Below are positions 15,374 to 22,638 of a stretch of 25,580 bases of DNA, piece after piece. The stretch spans positions 1 through 25,580 of the forward strand of contig UQQL01000022.1 of the NCBI GenBank assembly GCA_900543275.1, read 5' to 3'. This DNA comes from an uncultured Collinsella sp. Lineage in GTDB: Bacteria; Actinomycetota; Coriobacteriia; Coriobacteriales; Coriobacteriaceae. Each line of letters opens with the position of its first letter. Within the stretch, counting starts at the first letter, position 1. The translations under genes and the position numbers were made by a program. The notes under the pieces are model-generated. The model searched no databases. It worked only from the letters and a program-made list of their open reading frames with translations, and was not told where the DNA came from.

Positions 15374-15709
15374 TATACCGAGAAGTCAAGTTGTTACAAA
15401 TGGGGCCATAAAGCGAGCCGGTATCCGCTGGGCCTTATACTGAGCTTCCGGTGAACGGTATCAAGCGTCTGGTAAACGGTAATTTATTTATCAGAAATGA
15501 ATAGGACAAACTTTTTTCTGAATAAAAATGAAAATGGTTGGGACGCGGCATGAATCGCTAATTCTATTCATAGCTATATTAGAAATATGCAATTTGAGGG
15601 TGGTTTAATAAAGTTAAGTTCCATTTGCTATTTGGATTGAAAACGCGTTTTAGCACGTAAATAAACTTTATTAAATCAAAGTGTGCCATGCGTGAAGTAT
15701 ATGTGTATG
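15374..15709. other. AT-rich upstream region of arcA2
   Basis: No gene was seen. GAACGGT at 15453-15459 and AAACGGT at 15474-15480 are again 21 bp apart but in the orientation opposite to the promoter-proximal pair. A perfect 12-bp inverted repeat TTTAATAAAGTT/AACTTTATTAAA lies at 15604-15615 and 15664-15675, with centres 60 bp apart, and could be two operator sites of a looping regulator. The region 15480-15700 is much richer in AT than the genes. Confidence 0.6.
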
Positions 15710-15857
15710 CCGTTCACCCCTCATATAAAACCGTTCGGGGGCGAGGTGGAAGTATGGACTGATTTTGGATATAAATATGTCGTCAGCAATAACGCCTCAC
15801 ACGGAGGGGCGCTAACGAATCGGCCCTGACAGGGGCCCGAAAGAAAGGTAGGAGGCC
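15710..15857 (+). promoter_or_regulatory. arcA2 control region with paired CCGTTC sites and structured leader
   Basis: CCGTTC at 15710 and 15731 (21 bp apart), GAGGTGGAA, then TATAAA at 15770 (39 bp after the second site) repeat the arcA1 layout, although much of the intervening sequence differs. The leader has stems in the same places with changed bases (CGCCTC/GAGGGGCG, then CCC/GGG flanked by TCGG/CCCGA). Base changes with kept pairing hint at selection on the RNA structure. Confidence 0.75.
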
Positions 15858-17100
15858 ATGACGAAAGGTCTGCACGTGCCTTCCGAGATCGGCAAGCTCA
15901 GGAAGGTCTGCCTGCACCGTCCCGGCGACGAGCTCCTCAACCTGCCGCCCGACGAGCTCGAGCGACTCCTGTTCGACGACGTCCCGTTCCTGGAGGTCGC
16001 ACAGCAGGAGCACGACACCTTCGCCCAGATCCTGAGGGACCAGGGCGTGGAGGTCCTCTACCTCGAGAACCTCGTCGCGGAGGTGTTCGACCAGGTCCCC
16101 GGCGCCCGCGCCGAGTTCACCGACCAGTACATCGCCGAGGCAGGCATCCGCGGCCAGCAGATGCCGCAGATCGTCCGCGAGAAGCTGGACTCCATCGAGG
16201 ACAACCTCGAGTTCGTCAAGAAGACCATGGCCGGCATGACCAAGGCCGAGATCGACATGCCCCTCACGGCGTCCACGACCCTCGACTCCCTGGTCAACTC
16301 CGAGTCCGAGTCCGACCTGATCATCGACCCGATGCCCAACCTCTACTTCACCCGCGACCCGTTCGCGGTCGTCGGCGAGGGCGTCAACCTCAACCGCATG
16401 TACTCGGTCACCCGCAACCGCGAGACCCTGTACGGCAAGTACGTCTTCAAGTACCACCCCGACTACAAGGACGTCTCCCTGTACTTCCGCCGCGACTGCC
16501 AGTTCCACACCGAGGGCGGCGACGTGCTGAACATCAACGAGAAGACCCTCGCCGTCGGCATCTCCCAGCGCACCCAGGCGGCCGCCATCGACGTCATGGC
16601 CCAGAACATCTTCTGGAACTCCGACTCCAAGGTCGAGCGCATCCTGGCCTTCGACATCCCCGTCTCGCGCGCCTTCATGCACCTCGACACGGTCTTCACC
16701 CAGATCGACGTCGATAAGTTCACGATTCACCCCGCCATCATGGGCACCCTGCGCGTCTACGAGCTGACCGCCGGCAAGAACCCGGGCGACGTGAACATCC
16801 GCCTGATCGAGGACACCCTCGAGCACGTCCTGGAGGACGCCACCGGCGTCGACCAGGTCAAGCTGATCCCCTGCGGCGGCGGCGACCCGATCGCGGCCTC
16901 CCGCGAGCAGTGGAACGACGGCTCCAACACCCTGTGCGTCGAGCCCGGCAAGATCTGCGTCTACGCGCGCAACACCGTCACCAACGACGTGCTGTACAAG
17001 GAGGGCCTGGACCTTCTCGTCGTGCCCTCCGCCGAGCTCTCCCGCGGCCGCGGCGGCCCGCGCTGCATGAGCATGCCCTTCTGGCGCGAGGACCTCTAAG
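15834..17100 (+). repeat. Near-perfect 1267-bp direct repeat, copy 2
   Basis: This is the second copy of 12744-14010, with one silent difference at 17087. The bases on both outer sides diverge at once, so the repeat is limited to the arcA gene plus 24 bases of leader. Confidence 0.9.
15858..17099 (+). CDS. arcA: Arginine deiminase, copy 2
   Basis: This 413-residue protein is identical to copy 1, with the same active-site residues (D167 region, E219, H275, C403) and the same leader ribosome binding site. This copy is followed after 105 bp by arcB and then the antiporter gene, the usual ADI operon order, so it is the copy embedded in the catabolic operon, whereas copy 1 is coupled with the aminotransferase. 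Having two identical copies under similar but separate control regions points to a dosage need or differential induction, kept identical by gene conversion or by a recent duplication. Confidence 0.97.
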   Translation: MTKGLHVPSEIGKLRKVCLHRPGDELLNLPPDELERLLFDDVPFLEVAQQEHDTFAQILRDQGVEVLYLENLVAEVFDQVPGARAEFTDQYIAEAGIRGQQMPQIVREKLDSIEDNLEFVKKTMAGMTKAEIDMPLTASTTLDSLVNSESESDLIIDPMPNLYFTRDPFAVVGEGVNLNRMYSVTRNRETLYGKYVFKYHPDYKDVSLYFRRDCQFHTEGGDVLNINEKTLAVGISQRTQAAAIDVMAQNIFWNSDSKVERILAFDIPVSRAFMHLDTVFTQIDVDKFTIHPAIMGTLRVYELTAGKNPGDVNIRLIEDTLEHVLEDATGVDQVKLIPCGGGDPIAASREQWNDGSNTLCVEPGKICVYARNTVTNDVLYKEGLDLLVVPSAELSRGRGGPRCMSMPFWREDL

Positions 17101-17111
17101 TCTTTCCGTTT

Positions 17112-17159
17112 CCGGTGCGGTCCCCCTACAACCGCACCGGCTTCGCCCGTTAAACGGGC
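17112..17159 (+). promoter_or_regulatory. Double hairpin between arcA2 and arcB
   Basis: A perfect 10-bp stem CCGGTGCGGT/ACCGCACCGG (17112-17140) is followed four bases later by GCCCGT/ACGGGC (17145-17159). No T-tract follows, so it is more likely an mRNA processing or stability structure inside the arcA2-arcB transcript than a full terminator. It could protect the abundant arcA message. Confidence 0.65.
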
Positions 17160-17204
17160 AACACTAATACTTACGTAATTCATTTCTTCGAAAGGAATCG
17201 AACC

Positions 17205-18200
17205 ATGGGTGTTAACCTCTCCGGCCGTAGCTTCCTCAAGCTTCTCGACCTCACCACCGAGGAGATCGAGTACCTGCTCAAGCTCTCCAAGAACTTCAAG
17301 GACATGAAGCGCGCTGGCGTTCCGCACCGCTATCTCGAGGGCAAGAACATCGTTCTACTCTTCCAGAAGACCTCCACTCGTACCCGCTGCGCCTTCGAGG
17401 TCGGCGGCATGGATCTGGGCATGGGCGTCACCTACCTCGATCCGGGTTCGTCGCAGATGGGCAAGAAGGAGTCCATCGAGGACACCGCCCGCGTTCTCGG
17501 CCGCATGTATGACGGCATCGAGTTCCGTGGCTTTGCCCAGGACGACGTCGAGGAGCTCGCCGCTAAGTCCGGCGTGCCCGTCTGGAACGGCCTGACCACT
17601 GAGTGGCACCCCACCCAGATGCTCGCCGACATCCTGACCGTCCAGGAGAACTTCAACTACGACATCAAGGGCAAGACCCTCGTCTTCATGGGCGACTGCA
17701 AGAACAACGTCGCTCGCTCCCTCATGGTCGTCTGCTCCAAGCTCGGCATGAACTTCGTGGCCTGCGGCCCCGAGGAGTGCATGCCCGCTGACGACGTCAT
17801 CGAGGCCTGCAAGCCCATCGCTGAGGCTAACGGCTGCACCATCAAGCTGACCACCGACGTCAAGGACGGCGTCACCGGTGCCGACGTTCTCTACACCGAC
17901 GTGTGGGTCTCCATGGGCGAGCCCGACGAGGTCTGGGCCGAGCGCATCGCTCAGCTCACTCCGTATCGCGTTACCTCCGAGGTCATGGCTATGGCCAACC
18001 CGGGTGCCATCTTCCTGCACTGCCTGCCCAGCTTCCACGACACCAACACCACGATTGGCGCCGAGAAGTGCGAGCAGTTCGGCATCACCGAGCAGGAGGT
18101 CACCGACGAGGTCTTCGAGAGCCCCGCTTCCAAGGTCTTCGACGAGGCCGAGAACCGCATGCACACCATCAAGGCTGTCATGTACGCTACGCTCAAGTAA
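17205..18200 (+). CDS. arcB: Ornithine carbamoyltransferase, catabolic
   Basis: This 331-residue cytosolic enzyme in the ADI direction splits citrulline with phosphate to ornithine and carbamoyl phosphate. Carbamoyl-phosphate motif FQKTSTRTR spans 53-61, HPTQ 135-138 and HCLPSFHD 272-279 (C273 in the ornithine site). MGDCKNNVARS (162-172) and DVWVSMGE are family segments. The start has AAAGGAA upstream. Placement directly after arcA and before the antiporter supports a catabolic ArcB role, though sequence alone does not separate it from biosynthetic ArgF. Carbamate kinase, which would convert carbamoyl phosphate to ATP, is not encoded nearby. Confidence 0.95.
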   Translation: MGVNLSGRSFLKLLDLTTEEIEYLLKLSKNFKDMKRAGVPHRYLEGKNIVLLFQKTSTRTRCAFEVGGMDLGMGVTYLDPGSSQMGKKESIEDTARVLGRMYDGIEFRGFAQDDVEELAAKSGVPVWNGLTTEWHPTQMLADILTVQENFNYDIKGKTLVFMGDCKNNVARSLMVVCSKLGMNFVACGPEECMPADDVIEACKPIAEANGCTIKLTTDVKDGVTGADVLYTDVWVSMGEPDEVWAERIAQLTPYRVTSEVMAMANPGAIFLHCLPSFHDTNTTIGAEKCEQFGITEQEVTDEVFESPASKVFDEAENRMHTIKAVMYATLK

Positions 18201-18216
18201 GAGCATCTAGCATCTC

Positions 18217-18252
18217 GCTCGGGGTGCATTGCTGCGCACCCCGAGCGCTTTT
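18217..18252 (+). terminator. Intrinsic terminator after arcB
   Basis: GCTCGGGGTGC (18217-18227) pairs perfectly over 11 bp with GCACCCCGAGC (18236-18246), followed by GCTTTTG. It may be a partial terminator that reduces expression of the antiporter gene relative to arcA and arcB. Confidence 0.88.
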
Positions 18253-18347
18253 GTCTGGTAAAAATCTCGCACCGAGCGACATGCACGGCACGGAAGAGCC
18301 GCTTCGGGCGAGATCAGTAAATGATTTATGAAGGGGGGATGAGAACT

Positions 18348-19826
18348 ATGACTGAGACCGCTAAGAAAAAGCGCGGTATGCCTTCATCGTTCACCATTCT
18401 TCTTGCTCTGCTGGCAATCGTCGCGGTTGTTACCGTTATCGTCTCCGGTACGTCCGGTGGCGCGGTTACCGCTGCCCGCTTGAGCGATTTCTGCACCGCC
18501 CCGGTCAAGGGCTTCGCTGACGCTCTGCCCGTCTGCCTCTTCGTTATGATCCTCGGCGGCTTCCTCGGCATGATGACCGAGACCGGCGCCCTGGACAACG
18601 GCATTGCTGTTCTGGTGCAGAAGCTTAAGGGCAATGAGATCATGCTCATTCCCGTGCTGATGTTCATCTTCTCCCTCGGTGGTACCACCTATGGTATGTG
18701 CGAGGAGACCGTTCCCTTCTACGCCCTGCTCGCCGCCACCATGATGGCTGCTGGCTTCGACCCTATGGTCGGTGCTGCCACCGTCCTGCTCGGCGCTGGC
18801 TGCGGCTGCCTGGGCTCCACGGTTAACCCGTTCGCCGTCGGCGCTGCCGTCGACGCTCTGACCGGCGTTGGCATTGAGGTCAACCAGTCCATCATCATCG
18901 GCCTCGGTGCCGTCCTGTGGATTGTTACCACTGTTATGTCCATCCTCTTCGTCATGAACTATGCCAAGAAGGTCAAGGCTGACAAGGGTTCCACCATCCT
19001 TTCGATGCAGGAGCTCAAGGACGCCGAAGAGGCTCACGGCAAGGCTGCTTCCGAGGTTCACAAGGAGGTCAAGCTCACCGGTCGTCAGAAGGGTGTTCTG
19101 ATCGCCTTTGCCTTCACCTTCGTCGTCATGATCGTCGGCTTCATCCCGCTGGCCGACCTCAACGAGGGCGTCGCCAACTTCTTCGATGCTGGCGCTGTCT
19201 ATGACGCCGACGGTAACGCCATCGTTCAGGGCTGGTCTGCCCTGATCACCGGCCTGCCCATTGGCCAGTGGTACTTCGACGAGGCTTCCACCTGGTTCTT
19301 CCTCATGGCTGTCCTGATCGGTATCATCGGTGGCCTGTCCGAGAAGCAGATCGTCAACACCTTCATCACCGGCGCTGCCGACATGATGTCCGTTGTCCTC
19401 GTCATCGCTCTCGCCCGTGGTATCTCCGTCCTCATGGCTAGCACCGGCCTCGACGTCTACGTCCTCGACGCTGCCGCCAATGCTCTGGCTGGCCTGTCCG
19501 GCGTGATCTTCGCTCCCATGAGCTTCCTGGTCTACTTCGGCCTGTCCTTCCTGATCCCCTCGACCTCCGGTATGGCTACTGTCTCCATGCCCATCATGGG
19601 ACCGCTGGCTGTTAAGCTCGGCTTCTCGCCCGAGGTCATGGTCATGATCTTCTCCGCCGCCATCGGCGTCGTGAATCTGTTCACCCCGACCTCTGGTGCC
19701 ATCATGGGCGGTCTCGCTCTGGCTAAGATCGAGTGGACGACCTGGCTCAAGTTTGCTCTTAAGCTCATCGTCGCTCTCTCCGTCGTCTGCGCCATCATCC
19801 TGACCATCGCTTGCGTGATGATCTAA
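18348..19826 (+). CDS. arcD: YfcC family transporter, probable arginine/ornithine antiporter
   Basis: This 492-residue polytopic membrane protein of the YfcC family (basic amino acid antiporter group) has around 12 hydrophobic segments from residue 15 to the end. Family motifs are GGTTYGMCEETVPFYALL, GSTVNPFAVGAA, FLIPSTSGMATVSMPIMGPLA and NLFTPTSGAIMGGLA. A charged loop at about 205-245 (KKVKADKG, KDAEEAHGK) separates two halves. The start at 18348 has AAGGGGGG nine bases upstream. The ATG at 18339 is too close to it, and 18321 lacks a ribosome binding site. YfcC-type ArcD proteins exchange extracellular arginine for ornithine without net energy cost, and the position after arcB supports that role. 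A C4-dicarboxylate or peptide substrate is the alternative. Confidence 0.88.
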   Translation: MTETAKKKRGMPSSFTILLALLAIVAVVTVIVSGTSGGAVTAARLSDFCTAPVKGFADALPVCLFVMILGGFLGMMTETGALDNGIAVLVQKLKGNEIMLIPVLMFIFSLGGTTYGMCEETVPFYALLAATMMAAGFDPMVGAATVLLGAGCGCLGSTVNPFAVGAAVDALTGVGIEVNQSIIIGLGAVLWIVTTVMSILFVMNYAKKVKADKGSTILSMQELKDAEEAHGKAASEVHKEVKLTGRQKGVLIAFAFTFVVMIVGFIPLADLNEGVANFFDAGAVYDADGNAIVQGWSALITGLPIGQWYFDEASTWFFLMAVLIGIIGGLSEKQIVNTFITGAADMMSVVLVIALARGISVLMASTGLDVYVLDAAANALAGLSGVIFAPMSFLVYFGLSFLIPSTSGMATVSMPIMGPLAVKLGFSPEVMVMIFSAAIGVVNLFTPTSGAIMGGLALAKIEWTTWLKFALKLIVALSVVCAIILTIACVMI

Positions 19827-19891
19827 GTACCCCCTGGGTACCCCACGGAAACCATGACGATCCTATAACGGATCACCTGGTCATCGTCTGT

Positions 19892-19912
19892 CCGGTGGGG
19901 TAACCCCACCGG
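19892..19912 (+). terminator. Hairpin after arcD
   Basis: A perfect 9-bp stem CCGGTGGGG/CCCCACCGG with a TAA loop lies 66 bp after the antiporter stop. No T-tract follows. It probably acts with the terminator at 19929. Confidence 0.6.
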
Positions 19913-19928
19913 TAGACTCCTACCTTTG

Positions 19929-19967
19929 GCCCCCTCCCGTTCCGTGCGCGGGAGGGGGCGCTTCTTT
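19929..19967 (+). terminator. Intrinsic terminator of the arcA2-arcB-arcD unit
   Basis: GCCCCCTCCCG (19929-19939) pairs with CGGGAGGGGGC (19949-19959) over 11 bp, then GCTTCTTT. This is the strongest stop signal after the antiporter gene. Confidence 0.9.
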
Positions 19968-19995
19968 GTTCCGCGGTTTTACCAAACCGCGGAAC
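19968..19995. repeat. Perfect 12-bp palindromic hairpin
   Basis: GTTCCGCGGTTT (19968-19979) and AAACCGCGGAAC (19984-19995) pair perfectly around TACC, directly after the terminator tail. No T-tract follows. It could be a second stop structure or an operator. Confidence 0.75.
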
Positions 19996-20049
19996 CGGTC
20001 GACGCTGCACGGACACCAGAGCGACAACTTGTCATTCAAAGAGGCCGGC

Positions 20050-20226
20050 ATGACCAAAAGGTCTATGCCTTGCCTTTTTCATGCCAACTTGTACGTTCTG
20101 GACGGCGCTCGCTGTCCGTCCTCTGCCTGCGGCGCTTTCCATTGTTGGTGCAGGGGCGCTTTGCCTACTCCGGCGGGCTTTCGCTGGCTTATGCTTAACC
20201 TGCGACGTTTTCATTGTTGGTGCTGA
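20050..20226 (+). CDS. Doubtful 58-residue Cys-rich small ORF
   Basis: ATG at 20050 has a weak AGAGG upstream. The product contains six Cys and a repeated FHCWC segment (residues about 30-34 and 54-58, the latter at the C-terminus), which reflects the DNA repeat CATTGTTGGTGC at 20140-20151 and 20212-20223. It is not recognised as any known family. It may be no gene at all, since the same repeat can exist for DNA or RNA reasons. Confidence 0.15.
   Translation: MTKRSMPCLFHANLYVLDGARCPSSACGAFHCWCRGALPTPAGFRWLMLNLRRFHCWC
20127..20223. repeat. Imperfect 25-nt direct repeat pair
   Basis: TGCGGCGCTTTCCATTGTTG and TGCGACGTTTTCATTGTTGG begin the two copies. They share the exact 12-mer CATTGTTGGTGC at 20140-20151 and 20212-20223, exactly 72 bp apart. 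Function is unknown. Confidence 0.6.
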
Positions 20227-20336
20227 GTGCCTTGTTTCCCGTTCCAAATGAGCCATCCCGGGTCCCCGGCGGTTGCGGTGGGCGTGTTTGGTTGGTGCCT
20301 GTTGATGGCCTGGGCATCGGGGAGGGCAGGCTCCGT

Positions 20337-20342
20337 TATAAT
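20337..20342 (+). promoter_or_regulatory. Candidate -10 box for the DUF1846 gene
   Basis: TATAAT in GTTATAATCGC lies 41 bp upstream of the start codon, with no clear -35. The context resembles the box before glf. Confidence 0.5.
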
Positions 20343-20383
20343 CGCGTAGGAACTTAATTTACGAAACGGGACGGGAGCCATAC

Positions 20384-21865
20384 ATGCGCCAGGGTTTCGA
20401 CAACGCGAAGTATATCGAGCTGCAGGCCGCTCATATTAAGGAGCGCATCTCGCAGTTTGGCGGCAAGCTGTATTTGGAGTTTGGCGGCAAGCTGTTTGAC
20501 GACTATCACGCGAGTCGCGTGCTGCCGGGTTTTGAGCCGGACAGCAAGTTTCGCATGCTCAAGAGCATAGCCGACGACGTCGAGGTCATCATCGCCATTA
20601 ACGCGAACCACATCGAGAAGAACAAGGCTCGCGGTGACCTGGGCATTACCTATGACGAGGACGTTTTGCGCCTGGTCGACCTGTTCCGCGGCAACGGTTT
20701 TGCTGTCGCGGCCGTGGTCATCACCCAGTACGCTGGACAGCCCGCTGCCGATGTGTTCCGCAACCGCCTGAACGCGCTCGGTATTCCCGCCAAGCTGCAC
20801 TATCCCATCGAGGGGTATCCGCACGATGTCGATCTGATCGTGTCCGACGACGGCTATGGCAAGAACGAGTTTGTCGAGACCACCCGACCGCTCGTTGTCG
20901 TGACGGCGCCCGGCCCTGGCTCGGGCAAGCTCGCCACTTGCCTGTCTCAGCTCTATCACGAGCACAAGCATGGCACGGCCGCCGGCTATGCCAAATTCGA
21001 GACCTTCCCGGTTTGGAATCTGCCCCTTACGCATCCGGTCAATATTGCCTACGAGGCCGCCACGGCAGACCTCGATGACGCCAACATCATCGACTCCTTC
21101 CACCTGGAGGCCTACAACAAGACCACGGTCAACTACAACCGCGACGTCGAGGCCTTCCCGGTAGTCCGTGCCCTGATGGAAAAGATCCTGGGCAAGAGCC
21201 CCTACCAGAGCCCTACGGACATGGGCGTCAATATGGTCGGTTTTGCCATCACCGATGACGATGCCTGCCGCGACGCTTCCAAGATGGAGATCGTCCGCCG
21301 CTACTTTACCGCGGTCGAAAATGTGCGCCGTACCGGCGTGGGCGATGAGCAAGTCGACCGTCTCAAGATTATTATGAAGAAAGCCGGCATCGATAAGAAC
21401 TACTCACCGGCGCGCTCGGCGGCCCTCACCAGGGAGCAGCTGACGGGTGGTCCCGTGGGTGCCATGGTCATGCCCGATGGCTCCGTGGTGACCGGTAAGA
21501 CCTCCACGCGCCTGGGCGCCGCAAGTTCGCTCATTATGAACGCCCTCAAGCATGTCTCGGGCGTCGACCTTGAGCTCGAGGTCATTAGCGATGAGGCGAT
21601 CGAGCCCATCAGCAAGCTCAAGACGCATTTCCTGGGAAGTAAAAACCCGCGCCTCCACACCGACGAGACGCTTATGGCGCTGTCGATCACCTCGGCCACG
21701 AGTGAGACGGCCGCTCGCGTCCTTTTGGGCCTGGAGCAGTTGCGCGGTTGCGATGCCTTCTTTAGCGTGATCATCTCGCCGACGGACGAGACGGTACTGC
21801 GCAAACTGGGTATCAACGTGTGCTGCGAGCCCAAGTTTGAGCGCCGCGGTTTCTTCCATCGCTAA
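20384..21865 (+). CDS. DUF1846 (UPF0371) family protein
   Basis: This 493-residue protein of normal DUF1846 length begins with GFDNAKYIELQAAHIKERI and FGGKLYLEFGGKLFDDYHASRVLPGF, characteristic of the family. A glycine-rich phosphate-loop-like TAPGPGSGKLATCLSQLYH (about residues 171-189) suggests nucleotide or phosphate binding. The family has a known structure but no established reaction that I can name. No signal peptide or membrane segment was seen, so it is cytosolic. The start has GGGACGGGAG upstream. It follows the arginine cluster but is separated by terminators and has its own -10 box, so a functional link is not supported. It ends with a good terminator. Confidence 0.88.
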   Translation: MRQGFDNAKYIELQAAHIKERISQFGGKLYLEFGGKLFDDYHASRVLPGFEPDSKFRMLKSIADDVEVIIAINANHIEKNKARGDLGITYDEDVLRLVDLFRGNGFAVAAVVITQYAGQPAADVFRNRLNALGIPAKLHYPIEGYPHDVDLIVSDDGYGKNEFVETTRPLVVVTAPGPGSGKLATCLSQLYHEHKHGTAAGYAKFETFPVWNLPLTHPVNIAYEAATADLDDANIIDSFHLEAYNKTTVNYNRDVEAFPVVRALMEKILGKSPYQSPTDMGVNMVGFAITDDDACRDASKMEIVRRYFTAVENVRRTGVGDEQVDRLKIIMKKAGIDKNYSPARSAALTREQLTGGPVGAMVMPDGSVVTGKTSTRLGAASSLIMNALKHVSGVDLELEVISDEAIEPISKLKTHFLGSKNPRLHTDETLMALSITSATSETAARVLLGLEQLRGCDAFFSVIISPTDETVLRKLGINVCCEPKFERRGFFHR

Positions 21866-21899
21866 GTTTGAAGCACCGCGGTAATTGCATTGCATTTTG

Positions 21900-21932
21900 G
21901 CCGTATCGGGTTAGCGCCCGGTACGGCTTTTT
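21900..21932 (+). terminator. Intrinsic terminator of the DUF1846 gene
   Basis: GCCGTATCGGG (21900-21910) pairs with CCCGGTACGGC (21917-21927) with one T-G pair, followed by TTTTT. It lies 34 bp after the stop. Confidence 0.93.
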
Positions 21933-22121
21933 GATCAATAAAGCGCCTATTTCGGCGAAAAATAGCCGTTTACCTGCCTAGAAACAATTTGAGCGGTATA
22001 CAATAACCATAACTGTTTCATCCTTAGCGGGATGCCGCATGATGGATATTGCCTGCCATCGTGAGGTGTGTCGGTCGCGCACGGCGCGTTAGATGCTCGT
22101 GCTCGGTTTGAGGAGGCTGCT

Positions 22122-22460
22122 ATGGCGGGCAAGGGTCGTGCGAGTGTCAACGATATGAAGCGTGTCGAGGTGCTGGTGTTGATGGAGATCGCCCAGCAAA
22201 CCGAAGACAATGGCGGGCCGTATGGTTTCTCGCGCAAAACGCTTGCCGAGCGCGTGGGGGTTTCGCCGTATCGTGCCCGCGCCGCAATCGATCGCTTGGA
22301 TTCCGAAGGCATGATTGATGTCGTCTCGCGTTATAGCGACGACGGCGGTCAGCTTGCAAATGGCATTTGCCTCACCGAACGTGGCGAGTGGTATCTTGAG
22401 GGCGTCCGTACCGGCATGCTCGTTCAGGAAATGCTTGAGGACGAGGTTGCTGATCGATAG
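22122..22460 (+). CDS. Small winged-helix DNA-binding protein
   Basis: This 112-residue single-domain regulator has a helix-turn-helix at about 38-60 (SRKTLAERVGVSPYRARAAIDRL) and a wing at about 64-85 ending in CLTERGEWYL. The C-terminal helix (92-110) is acidic and may dimerise. It resembles the short MarR/PadR/GntR-like winged-helix proteins, but I cannot name a family. The start at 22122 has GAGGAGG upstream; an in-frame GTG at 22068 is less likely. It stands alone with its own terminator, 178 bp before pyrG. Ligand and targets are unknown. Confidence 0.85.
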   Translation: MAGKGRASVNDMKRVEVLVLMEIAQQTEDNGGPYGFSRKTLAERVGVSPYRARAAIDRLDSEGMIDVVSRYSDDGGQLANGICLTERGEWYLEGVRTGMLVQEMLEDEVADR

Positions 22461-22484
22461 CAGCATGTAACCCTTGCCATAGCG

Positions 22485-22513
22485 ACGCCGCCTGGGAAAC
22501 CGGGCGGCGTTTT
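22485..22513 (+). terminator. Intrinsic terminator after the winged-helix gene
   Basis: ACGCCGCCTGG and CCGGGCGGCGT form an 11-bp stem with one T-G pair around GAAA, followed by TTTTG. It separates the regulator from pyrG. Confidence 0.92.
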
Positions 22514-22638
22514 GTTTCAAGATTGAGAAATGCAATCGCACGCGAGAAAAAATGCGAACGGTCCGCGGCGCGAGTATTACAATGAAGACCCGTAAGATGT
22601 GGATAAACAACTTCTACGGGAAGCGCAGGTAACTCAAT

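Larger units (their letters stand above)
19827..20383. other. Hairpin-rich intergenic region after arcD
   Basis: The 557-bp stretch has no confidently recognised gene. It contains the hairpins and terminator listed separately, an imperfect 25-nt repeat pair (about 20127-20151 and 20200-20223, both ending CATTGTTGGTGC), and TATAAT at 20337. A small Cys-rich reading frame at 20050-20226 is listed with low confidence. Confidence 0.7.

Noticed and set aside
15519..15532. Possible ArgR box upstream of arcA2 (TGAATAAAAATGAA), with a weaker match near 12409
   Set aside because: Only one half-site fits the TGAAT/ATTCA consensus, and AT-rich sequence gives such matches by chance.
15783..17327. 514-codon minus-strand open frame opposite arcA2 (and its twin 12471-13736 opposite arcA1)
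   Set aside because: Composition is a V/L/D/G repeat-like shadow of C-ending codons in arcA. The upper strand carries the full set of deiminase motifs.
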